DNA from: an uncultured Candidatus Altimarinota bacterium
Lineage (GTDB): Bacteria; Patescibacteriota; Gracilibacteria; BD1-5; UBA2023
Length of the DNA stretch: 8,658 nucleotides
Reading direction: 5' to 3'
NCBI GenBank assembly: GCA_938036655.1
Contig: CALHQS010000025.1
Span: forward strand, 1 to 8,658
Shown piece by piece: positions 1 through 6,965 of this stretch. The notes under the pieces are model-generated. The model was not told where the DNA came from. It ran no database searches and saw nothing but the letters and a program-made list of their open reading frames with translations. Position numbers and translations under genes: made by a program. Positions within the stretch are counted from its first letter, which is position 1; each line of letters opens with the position of its first letter.

Positions 1-1119
1 CATCATTGGCTGCATCACACCAATCGCGATGAATCCAATCACGGCACCCATCATTACGAGAATAAATGGTTCGATCAATTTTTGGATACTTCCAATCGCG
101 ATATCTACTTCTTCATCGTAGAAGTCGGCAATTTTGATGACGGTATTACCAATTTGTGCGGTTTCTTCACCTACGCGAAGCATGGCGACGAGCAATTCTG
201 GAAACATTGGATCGTCTTCGAGGGATTCTGCCATTTTTTTACCAGCTTTGATATCTTGGCGCAAAAGCAAAATTCGTTGACGATAGACCTCATTTCCGAC
301 GGCGGAAGCAACGATTCGAATGGCTTCCACAATGGCTACGCCCGACCCAATAAGATTCGAGAATACGCGCGAAAAACGAGAAAGAATCACTTTTTGGACG
401 ATGGGTCCAGCAACTGGTGCCTTGAGAATCATTTTGTCATTGAGATATTTTCCGTTTGGTGTTTTTTTCCAGGCTGTATAAATCAGATAAATAGCAATTA
501 CACCAATGACCAAAACTGGCCAATATGCTTGGAAAAAATTACTCATTCCCAAAATCACCTTGGTACTGTCTGGAAGGGTTTCTGGATCCCCAAAGAATTC
601 AAGAAGCGTCGGAATTACCTTTACCATCAGGACGATAATCACGGCAATCATACCAATAATCAAGACTGCTGGATAAATCATCGCACCTCGAATTTTTCGA
701 CTGATGGAATCCATTTTTTCTGTTTGGTCAGCGATTTGAAGAAGTGCTTGATTGAGCTTACCCGTTCGTTCACCAGCCTCCAAAATAGAACATTCCGCAT
801 CGGTAAAATTGTCATAATATGATCGCAGAGACTCATTGAGCGTGGAACCTGACTGTATACGTTCGATGACAAAGTTGTAAAATGCGAGCATTTTTTTATC
901 TTTTTCTTGCTTTTTGAGAGCGTCCAAACTCTTGAGGACGGTCATACTTGCATTGGTCATCGTTGCCATGATTCGGAAAAATACCACTTTTTGACGCAGC
1001 GTAATTCCTCCGGAACTTTTGAAAAATCCCTTAATATAGCTCATGAGAGAGGGTGCCTCTTTGACAATGGCACTTTCCTCCACATCGAGAATGACAAGAT
1101 TTTGATCGTTAGGTGTCAT
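1..1119 (-). CDS. pilC: Type IV pilus inner-membrane platform protein PilC (GspF family), 3' end cut by window edge
   Basis: PilC/GspF is the polytopic inner-membrane platform on which the PilB motor acts to assemble the pilus. 373 codons are visible and the reading frame runs off the left edge. Two GspF repeats can be seen: the first has GERTGKL near residues 116-122, and the second has a PxxxRFSRxxxxLIxSGV-type block near 246-261 plus VGEETAQIG near 317-324. Membrane segments are at about 146-170, 200-217 and 347-370. The last visible residues (IGVMQPMM) match the end of the third segment, so few codons are probably missing. The start at ATG 1117-1119 lies 15 bases after the pilB stop, with no Shine-Dalgarno sequence but an A/T-rich leader. 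It is the last visible gene of the pilus operon. No in-frame TGA occurs in the visible part. The family assignment is firm; PilC rather than GspF rests on the pilus-like context. Confidence 0.93.
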   Translation of the reverse strand, partial: MTPNDQNLVILDVEESAIVKEAPSLMSYIKGFFKSSGGITLRQKVVFFRIMATMTNASMTVLKSLDALKKQEKDKKMLAFYNFVIERIQSGSTLNESLRSYYDNFTDAECSILEAGERTGKLNQALLQIADQTEKMDSISRKIRGAMIYPAVLIIGMIAVIIVLMVKVIPTLLEFFGDPETLPDSTKVILGMSNFFQAYWPVLVIGVIAIYLIYTAWKKTPNGKYLNDKMILKAPVAGPIVQKVILSRFSRVFSNLIGSGVAIVEAIRIVASAVGNEVYRQRILLLRQDIKAGKKMAESLEDDPMFPELLVAMLRVGEETAQIGNTVIKIADFYDEEVDIAIGSIQKLIEPFILVMMGAVIGFIAIGVMQPMM

Positions 1120-1134
1120 AGATTTTTTTAAAAA

Positions 1135-2400
1135 TTAAGCATTTTCTTTGGCGGCTGAGTAGACTTCTTCAAGCGTTGTCACGCCGTTGAGGGCCTTAAT
1201 GATGCCATCCTGTTCCAAAGAAATCATTCCGTCGTTGATGGCAACTTCGTTAATCATTGTAGCGGATGCGCCATCGAGAATCATTTTTTTGATATTTTGA
1301 GTAATTTCCAGAATTTCATAAATACCGACTCGGCCTTTGTAGCCAATATTATCACATTCTGGACAACCAACGGCTTCATAAAATTGTGGATTTTGAAGTG
1401 TTTCAGCGGGAATACGAGATAAAAGTTCATTTTTATCAGTTTTTTTGATTGCTTTTTCTACACTTTTTCGCTGTGGTTCAGGCAAATCCTGTAATTTGAT
1501 AGCTTTACGACAATGCGGACAAACTTTACGAATCAGGCGCTGCGCAATAATCGCATTGATGGTCGCAGGAAGCAAAAATGGCTGAATTCCCATATTGATA
1601 ATACGTGTGAGCGTTTCTGCGGCAGAATTCGTATGAATCGTAGAAACCACGAGATGCCCCGTAAGTGACGCCTCAATCGCAATATTGATGGTATCATGAT
1701 CACGGATTTCACCCACCATAATAATATCAGGGTCCTGACGAAGGGCAGTGCGAAGCCCACTCGCGAACGAGTATCCAATATCAGGGAAAACTTGAGACTG
1801 ATTGAGTCCGTCGATTTGGTTTTCCACCGGATCCTCGAGTGTCATGATATTTACATCTGGCTTATTGAGGCGGGAAAGGCATGAATAAAGCGTCGTTGAT
1901 TTACCCGAACCAGTCGGCCCAGAAGTCAGGATAATTCCGTTTGGGAGACTAATAGCCTTTTCAAGGAGTGTACGATTTTTTCCTTCAATACCGAGATCAT
2001 TGAGATCAGGAATTGATTTGGACTTGTCCACGATACGCATCACAATTTTTTCGCCATGAACGGTTGGAAGCGTCGAAACACGCAAATCAAGTGATTTTGT
2101 TCCAATCGTCGTTGAAAGGCGCCCGTCTTGCGGAATTCGCGATTCATCAATTTTGAGATTTGACATAATTTTGAAACGCGCCACAATTTGTTGATGCAAA
2201 AACGGCTGATATTCCAAAATTTCTCGCAACTGCCCATCCACACGATATCGGATGCGGATGATGTGGGTGAGTGGTTCGATATGAATATCTGAACTTCCCA
2301 TTTCTACCGCACCGATAATGATGAGATTACAAATTTCTGCAATGTTTTCTCATTTGTAGATGAGTTCCTTGAGTTGTGTAACTGAGGCTGAAACAGACAT
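1135..2400 (-). CDS. pilB: Type IV pilus extension ATPase PilB (GspE family), short form with one UGA-Gly codon
   Basis: PilB is the cytoplasmic hexameric ATPase that powers pilin polymerisation through PilC. The protein is 421 aa with UGA read as Gly17. It shows SDIHIEP near residues 36-42, Walker A GPTGSGKST at 161-169, an Asp box LEDPVE near 188-193, Walker B IIMVGEIRD at 226-234, a His box with STIHTNSA near 253-260, and the paired zinc cysteines CPHC (294-297) and CPEC (346-349). The tetracysteine motif argues for PilB/GspE rather than the retraction ATPase PilT. The protein is short (family members are usually about 550 aa): the N-terminal regulatory domain is absent. This is real, because a TAA at 2410-2412 closes the frame ten bases upstream of the ATG at 2398-2400. 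In the standard code the first usable start would be the Met at 2301, removing 33 residues and part of the N2 domain. The ATG lies 5 bases after the pilO-like stop. Confidence 0.95.
2350..2352 (-). other. In-frame UGA codon read as Gly17 of PilB
   Basis: The TGA follows the 16-codon leader that starts at the only available ATG, and precedes a stretch (ENIAEICNLIIIGAVEMG) running directly into the conserved SDIHIEP motif. Reading through it restores the expected helix before that motif. The position is not an invariant glycine, so on its own it supports readthrough but not the amino-acid identity. Confidence 0.88.
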
Positions 2401-2405
2401 AATAA

Positions 2406-3503
2406 TTATTTAATATTTTCAAATTCTTGACGAATTGCTTGAAGTGATTGGAGTTGCTGACCAACAATATAAACCGTTTCAATCGTTTTTCCTTGTGTAT
2501 TTGTAAGAATTGTTTCGAGTGATTTGTTGAATTGTGCAAATTTTTTCTGAACTTTTTTGTACGATTCGAGTGATGCACACATATCTTTTTCACAAGAAGT
2601 TACTTTGGCGTTGATTTCCTCATTGAGTGCATTTTTTCGCTTGTTGAAGGCTTCGATGAGATAATTTGCATCAGTCATTGAAGATCCGCGCACATAAAAT
2701 TTGAGAATAATTCGTCCAGAATTTTCGCTTGTCGGAGCTGAAGCATTGAGCATTTCATTGAGCGCAAGAGATTCGATGGTAATGAGTGGGTTACTCATTA
2801 CAGCCGGAGGATTTGGAAGAATTTGGCTATCTGACAAAATCGCTGGATCACCAGAATTTTTGATAAAATCAAGCAATTTGATGATATTTGCATTCGTCGT
2901 TTTGAAATTCATTTCTACCGTGAAAGTTCCGACAGGGTTTGAAAGCACGCCATCTCCCGTTTCTTCATATTTTACGCCATCAATTCCGAGCGGAGCGAGA
3001 CTTTCGATGTCAAATTTTGCGAGAATTTCTTGTTCGATAAAAGTGATGTATTCGCGGAGTGTTACGCTCTCGGCCGTGCGATTATTACTCATTGGACTGA
3101 GCGTCGGAATAATCGAATTGATTTTTGCTTGAGCATCAGCGAGTACTGCACGATCCCCATCGTCCTTGAGAGCCTCTTCTTTGAGCCATTCAAGATATGA
3201 TTTTGAACTTTGTTTTGTGATAATCGTAGAAATTTTATCACCAGCACGATTGATAACTTCCGCCAGTTCCGAATTATTTCCGATACGATTGATAGTGCTC
3301 AAAAGTTGTGTTTGCGGAATTCCATTATTGGTGATGGAATTATATTTTTCGATTGCGGCATTGGTTTCCGCATTTTGTTCGCTGATGGCCTCCAATTTTG
3401 GAAGTGTATACACAACTGTGAAAATTACCGCCATCAGTGTCAGGAAAATTTGCAAACCAACTCGGTATACGAGTTGTTCGCGAGTAATATTTGGATTTGC
3501 CAT
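2406..3503 (-). CDS. PilO-like bitopic membrane protein of the pilus operon
   Basis: 365 aa. There is a short cytoplasmic N-terminus, one membrane segment at about residues 15-35 (VGLQIFLTLMAVIFTVVY), a helical, probably coiled-coil region to about 165, then an alpha/beta domain. The segment at about 190-220 (GTFTVEMNF, then IIKLLDFIKNSGDP) resembles the ferredoxin-like domain of PilO, and it is followed by a strand pattern (LITIESLAL, RIILKFYV) typical of that fold. Two cysteines (304, 309) lie close together on the outer side and could pair. PilO partners PilN in the scaffold that links the motor to the outer part of the machine. The gene sits directly before pilB, 5 bases apart, and 16 bases after the preceding gene, so it is co-transcribed. 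The PilO label is inference from topology, fold pattern and context, since sequence similarity is weak. There is no in-frame TGA and no Shine-Dalgarno sequence. Confidence 0.75.
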   Translation of the reverse strand: MANPNITREQLVYRVGLQIFLTLMAVIFTVVYTLPKLEAISEQNAETNAAIEKYNSITNNGIPQTQLLSTINRIGNNSELAEVINRAGDKISTIITKQSSKSYLEWLKEEALKDDGDRAVLADAQAKINSIIPTLSPMSNNRTAESVTLREYITFIEQEILAKFDIESLAPLGIDGVKYEETGDGVLSNPVGTFTVEMNFKTTNANIIKLLDFIKNSGDPAILSDSQILPNPPAVMSNPLITIESLALNEMLNASAPTSENSGRIILKFYVRGSSMTDANYLIEAFNKRKNALNEEINAKVTSCEKDMCASLESYKKVQKKFAQFNKSLETILTNTQGKTIETVYIVGQQLQSLQAIRQEFENIK

Positions 3504-3519
3504 AAATTTTTTGAAAAAA

Positions 3520-4431
3520 TTAGATTTGAGAATTGAGAGGAAGATATGTGAGAGAAAGTGTCACAGTTGTTTTAGTTTTATAAATTGCTGGAATATTTCC
3601 TCCTGGTTCGATTGCTTCGACTGGAAGTGTTGTTGGAGGTGATTGTAAAATGAATTGGCTTGTTTGAGTATCACTGAGGCGTTCCAAGAAACGCACGGTT
3701 TCGATTCGTGATGAACCAAGTTGTCGTGTATCATTGGCACCGATTTCTCCACCAAAAATAGTACATTGTGTGGTGAGCGTGTTATTTGCAGAAATGCTTA
3801 CCGTTTGGCATTGAATATTATTCAGCCCCGCGGATTGCGCTGTTTTTCGAATTTTATCAAATTGTGTGACAATATCGTTGAAATTCACTTTTGATTCGTA
3901 CACTTCTTTGGCTTTTGCATTTTCGTTAGAACTTGCTGCCGCCGCACCAATTGAAACCTTGATTGGAATGTATGTCGAGAGTTGCTCTACGATATCTTTT
4001 TCGAGTTTTGTCGTTTTCTCTCGAATGTCGTTATAAATATATTTTGCGGTTTGACAGCTGTATGCTGGGTCGTTTGTATCAATTCCAGAGTGCAAATATC
4101 CACACAAAAATTGAAAATTTTCTGCGAGCGCATTATCTTCTTGTGAACGAATCAATGCATGCACGCCACCAGCAATTGCAACTATTACCGCAATCGGCAT
4201 CACAAAATTAAAAATAGTCGTGACAATTTCCAGTAGAGAACGACGCTCAGCACTTTTTCGAACCAGATTTCCGTCCGCATTTTTCTGAAAAAGATCGGCA
4301 TAAAGCGTGTCTTTATCGATCGTTTCAGTTCCTTTCAAAAATTCTGTTGTGATGATTGGAGTCGGATTTTCCGCAGGATTTTGAGGCGCAGGATTAGCGC
4401 TCGGAGTTTGATTTTGTAGATTTTCTGTCAT
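3520..4431 (-). CDS. Bitopic membrane protein, probable pilus scaffold component (first gene of pilus operon)
   Basis: 303 aa, not recognised by sequence. The N-terminal 65 residues are hydrophilic and rich in Pro, Asn and Thr, followed by a basic patch (RKSAERR) and one membrane segment at about 68-93, so the N-terminus should be cytoplasmic. The outer part holds helices and a C-terminal beta-rich region with four cysteines (110, 126, 208, 223), which could form disulfides. The place before a PilO-like protein, PilB and PilC is where PilN normally lies, so it may be a PilN analogue, but the short cytoplasmic N-terminus usual for PilN is replaced by a much longer one. No PilM actin-like gene is present in the window; the long N-terminus might instead contact the motor (inference). 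The start is ATG 4429-4431, 21 bases from a good promoter. There is no in-frame TGA. Confidence 0.72.
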   Translation of the reverse strand: MTENLQNQTPSANPAPQNPAENPTPIITTEFLKGTETIDKDTLYADLFQKNADGNLVRKSAERRSLLEIVTTIFNFVMPIAVIVAIAGGVHALIRSQEDNALAENFQFLCGYLHSGIDTNDPAYSCQTAKYIYNDIREKTTKLEKDIVEQLSTYIPIKVSIGAAAASSNENAKAKEVYESKVNFNDIVTQFDKIRKTAQSAGLNNIQCQTVSISANNTLTTQCTIFGGEIGANDTRQLGSSRIETVRFLERLSDTQTSQFILQSPPTTLPVEAIEPGGNIPAIYKTKTTVTLSLTYLPLNSQI

Positions 4432-4452
4432 AAAAATAAAATAATTTCAAAA

Positions 4453-4481
4453 ATCTTATCACACTTTTTTCTGCGTTGCAA
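4453..4481 (-). promoter_or_regulatory. Extended -10 promoter for the pilus operon
   Basis: On the minus strand TTGCAA (4476-4481) is followed by a 17-base spacer and TAAGAT (4453-4458), with TGA just before the -10, forming a TGn extended -10 element. Each hexamer matches the sigma-70 consensus at four of six positions. Transcription would start near 4446, leaving a leader of about 15 bases before ATG 4431. The -35 lies inside an 8-bp perfect palindrome GTTGCAAC (4475-4482). Confidence 0.6.
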
Positions 4482-4487
4482 CTATTC

Positions 4488-4517
4488 TTGACATTTTTCT
4501 AAAAATTATCTTGTCAA
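4488..4517. repeat. Short inverted repeat TTGACA/TGTCAA upstream of the pilus promoter
   Basis: TTGACA at 4488-4493 and TGTCAA at 4512-4517 form a 6-bp inverted repeat with an 18-base A/T-rich spacer. Each arm looks like a -35 hexamer, but no matching -10 lies at 16-18 bases on either strand. It could be an operator, or chance in A/T-rich DNA. Confidence 0.3.
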
Positions 4518-4561
4518 ATTATTTTTTTATGTTGTAATATTTTCTTCCAAATTTTCTACAC

Positions 4562-4584
4562 AAAAAAATTCCCCGAAAGGAATT
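4562..4584 (-). terminator. Rho-independent terminator after the DnaQ-DinG gene
   Basis: On the minus strand AATTCCT, loop TTCG, then GGGAATT form a 7-bp stem (one U-G pair next to the loop), followed by a run of T. The stem begins inside the TAA stop codon (4583-4585), so the gene ends in its own terminator. This separates it from the pilus operon. Confidence 0.82.
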
Positions 4585-6892
4585 AAAAAAGATTTTTTTT
4601 GATAAATTTTCCCCATTCTGTCGTCTCGATGCGAGCGTCGGTGCAAAGAATTTTTGCATTTTTGTTGAGCACACGAATATTGGCGATGAGAGAATTGAGC
4701 TTTGCGAGCACAATTGGCTTGCTGTAACGCTCAAAACTGTTTGACATGCCATTTGTTTTTGCCAAAAAATAGGGATCTGTTGGTGGGTCAAACGGAATCT
4801 TTGCAATAATCACGGTATCGAGGTACTGCAAAATCTCGTGTTCGTCTCTCCAAGTATCGATGAGGCCTATCAGAATCGACTTTTTCTCATTTTCTTCCAA
4901 AAAATAATGTTTCATTTTTGCCTTTCCGCCAGAAATTCCTTGCATCAAAAGACGAAAATCTTGGTTGGAAATCTGATTTCCGATTTCGCGAATATGTTTC
5001 ATACTCGTCGTCAGAATCAGGATTTTTTCTCATTTGAGCGAATTTTTTGGTTCTTCAAAAATCGTGATTTGAGATTTTTTTTCGTCAAAAATTTGAATAT
5101 TTTTTGAGCTTCCAAATGCTTCGCGTACAAAATTTTGGCTGTTTTCTTCGTGAAGAGAAAAACCGTAACCAATCGTGTTTTTGAAAAATTGTTGCTGTTT
5201 TTCGGTGATTTCTCGTTCGATAAATTGTATGCTCGTCGCGTCGTTTTGAATCGTCAAAATCATACCAAGATTCGGGTTTTCAAAAATATTAAATCGCATC
5301 ATTTCGATGATAGCATCGTGAATTTTTCGTGCCAAAATATTTTCGATTCGACTTTTTGATTGGTGATGATTTTGGAATTTTTTCTCGATTTCAAAAAGCT
5401 GTTTTGTTGCCATAGAAAGCCATTTGAAGCCTTCTGACCAAACCGATTTTTGATGCAAAAAATAAATTTCGCCATATTTTCCAGGCGGGAAAGGATTTTC
5501 GCCAGTCGGGCGATTCGGTGCCGAAATATAAATTCCTTCAATTATTCGCAACACTTCAATAAGCTCATTCTGATAAGGGTTTTTGCAATTTTTGATATTT
5601 TCTATTAATTTTTCAAAATGAACTTCGGATGAAAAATTTTTACGAATTGCGCCTTCCAGAAGCATAACATCGCGTAGAATCATTTTTCGATTCGGATTTT
5701 TTTGTATATTTTGCGTACAAACTTCCAAAATAACCTCCGAATTTTCCAGATTTTTTTCGTGCTCTTCTAGAAAATAATTACACTCATTGGCTTGCAATCG
5801 GAAATTTTCAAGCCACTCAAACTCATTTCCATAATATTTTAGCTCATTCACGCGCCCAGTTTTCGTTTCCACAAGCCAAAAAAGCATTTTAATTAGAAAA
5901 ATAAAATATTTTCTCTCGATTTTCTGAATATTTTTTGCGCTGGTCCAAATTTCTGTGCCTGCGATAAATTGATAAAATTCGTGTCGAAGCGTCGTGGAAA
6001 TTTGCTTTTTCGCAAGAATTTTTTCCAGAATTTCCAGCGTTTTTTTGTTGTGTGTGACGATGTGTAATTTTCCGAATTTTTCAATCATTTGCTGCAAAAA
6101 TTTTTCCTCAGAATTTTCGGATTTTTCGTCAAATTCCATACTGTCGATTGAAAAAATTTTAAAATCTTTCTCGGGCGAATAATTGTTTTGATTCGAATTT
6201 TCGCCTGAATTTTTTTCCCAAATTTTCTGTTTTTCAAAAAAATCTTCGAGCAGGGGAGTTTGATTTTCCGATTTTTGATAAAAATTTTTCAAAAAAGACA
6301 ATGGAGAATTTTCTCACAAAACCAATTTTTCCCAAATTTCTTGTTGAATCGCGGGCAAATTTTGAATATTTTCAAGAAATTTGATGAACAAATCGATCGT
6401 AATCCAAGGGTCCGTGAGGGCGCGATGTTCAGCACCGCGTTTCGGAATCTGATAAAAATCTGCCAAAAAGCCCAGGTTGAGGCTTGCTGATTGTTGTGAT
6501 AAAACCTCAGAAAGCTCGAATGTATCGACAACTTGGTGATTTTGCAGATTTATGCCGTGCGTTTCGAGCATAGCAGTATCAAAAAAAACATTGTGCCCCA
6601 AAATAATCGAATCTTTTCCGATAAATTCATTCACTTTTTCCTGAATTTCTTTCCACTGAACGCGTCATTCAAGCATTTTTTGCGTGATGCCCGTAATCAT
6701 CGTCACCTCATCAGGAAGCGGAATTCACGGATTGATCAGCATATTGCGTTCCTCAGAATTTTGAATTTCAATTTTTTCGCCATCAAAAACAAGCGAAAAT
6801 TTAATCGCAGCGATTTCGATGATGGTATCAGTTTTTGGGTCAAGCCCAGTCGTTTCAAGGTCGAGAGCCACGAGTTGAAGAGTATTTTGCAT
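4583..6892 (-). CDS. DEDDh (DnaQ-like) 3'-5' exonuclease fused to a degenerate DinG-like helicase; four UGA-Gly codons
   Basis: 769 aa with UGA as Gly at 56, 76, 193 and 621. Residues 1-180 are a complete DEDDh exonuclease: LDLETTG with Asp11 and Glu13 (Exo I), GHNVFFDTAML with Asp105 (Exo II), HRALTD with His156 and Asp161 (Exo III). The rest follows the DinG layout (FWLVETKTG near 338-346, LLMQGISGGKAK near 648-659, IIAKIPFDPPTDPYF near 695-709, a final TDARI near 751-755), but the motor motifs are gone. There is no GxGKT/S anywhere; the DEAH region reads RDVMLLEGA (407-415); TSATL reads TIQND (547-551); the motif V region is GLIDTWRDEHEI (676-687); QGxGRxIR reads NSLIANIR (733-740). The Fe-S cysteine cluster is also missing. 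Exonuclease-DinG fusions are known in Firmicutes; here only the nuclease looks active (inference). The start at ATG 6890-6892 is chosen because it fits the -10 box and the nuclease N-terminus. Confidence 0.9.
5030..5032 (-). other. In-frame UGA codon read as Gly621 of the DnaQ-DinG protein
   Basis: The codon order is AAA TGA GAA, joining the end of the middle region (EEPKNSLK) to EKILILTTS, the strand and motif IV that precede the DinG QGISGGKAK block. The protein logic continues without a shift of frame. Confidence 0.88.
6314..6316 (-). other. In-frame UGA codon read as Gly193 of the DnaQ-DinG protein
   Basis: This TGA lies at the junction of the exonuclease domain (ending IWEKLVL) and the linker to the helicase-like part (ENSPLSFLKNF). 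It is a linker position, so glycine is plausible but not shown by conservation. Confidence 0.85.
6665..6667 (-). other. In-frame UGA codon read as Gly76 of the DnaQ-DinG protein
   Basis: It follows ITGITQKMLE and precedes RVQWKEI. DnaQ-family exonucleases often have a small residue here, as in ITGIT..ML.GAP, so glycine fits well. Confidence 0.9.
6725..6727 (-). other. In-frame UGA codon read as Gly56 of the DnaQ-DinG protein
   Basis: The context is LINP-UGA-IPLPDEVTMITGIT. The family pattern here is commonly NPG or NPE followed by xPIPxEVTxITGIT. Glycine fits; tryptophan would not be expected. Confidence 0.92.
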
Positions 6893-6898
6893 ATTTTT

Positions 6899-6904
6899 AG
6901 TATA
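6899..6904 (-). promoter_or_regulatory. -10 element for a leaderless DnaQ-DinG transcript
   Basis: TATACT on the minus strand (five of six consensus bases) ends 7 bases before the A of the start codon at 6892, so the predicted transcript would begin at or next to the ATG. Only a weak -35 is visible (TCGACT, 15-base spacing). The element lies just after the ftsZ terminator, consistent with independent transcription. Confidence 0.5.
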
Positions 6905-6941
6905 TGAATTTTTCTGAAAAGTCGAGAGAATTTTGAAAAAT

Positions 6942-6961
6942 AAAAAATCTCCCGAAGGAGA
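6942..6961 (-). terminator. Rho-independent terminator after ftsZ
   Basis: On the minus strand a TCTCC/GGAGA stem closes a TTCG tetraloop and is followed by six T. It starts within ten bases after the ftsZ TAA stop (6966-6968). The UUCG loop is the same as in the terminator after the DnaQ-DinG gene. Confidence 0.85.
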
Positions 6962-6965
6962 AATT

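Noticed and set aside
82..822. Plus-strand open frame opposite pilC.
   Set aside because: The translation has no domain logic and lies fully opposite the conserved pilC frame.
4432..4582. tRNA or other structured RNA in the intergenic regions, including the tRNA-Gly(UCA) that code 25 requires.
   Set aside because: No cloverleaf pairing or tRNA consensus bases were found in 4432-4582, 6893-6965 or 8283-8448; the tRNA must be elsewhere in the genome.
4583..6892. Several separate small genes or a pseudogene broken by nonsense mutations.
   Set aside because: All breaks are TGA only, the frame never shifts, motifs continue across each TGA, and the same codon interrupts ftsZ and pilB. Recoding explains all six sites at once.
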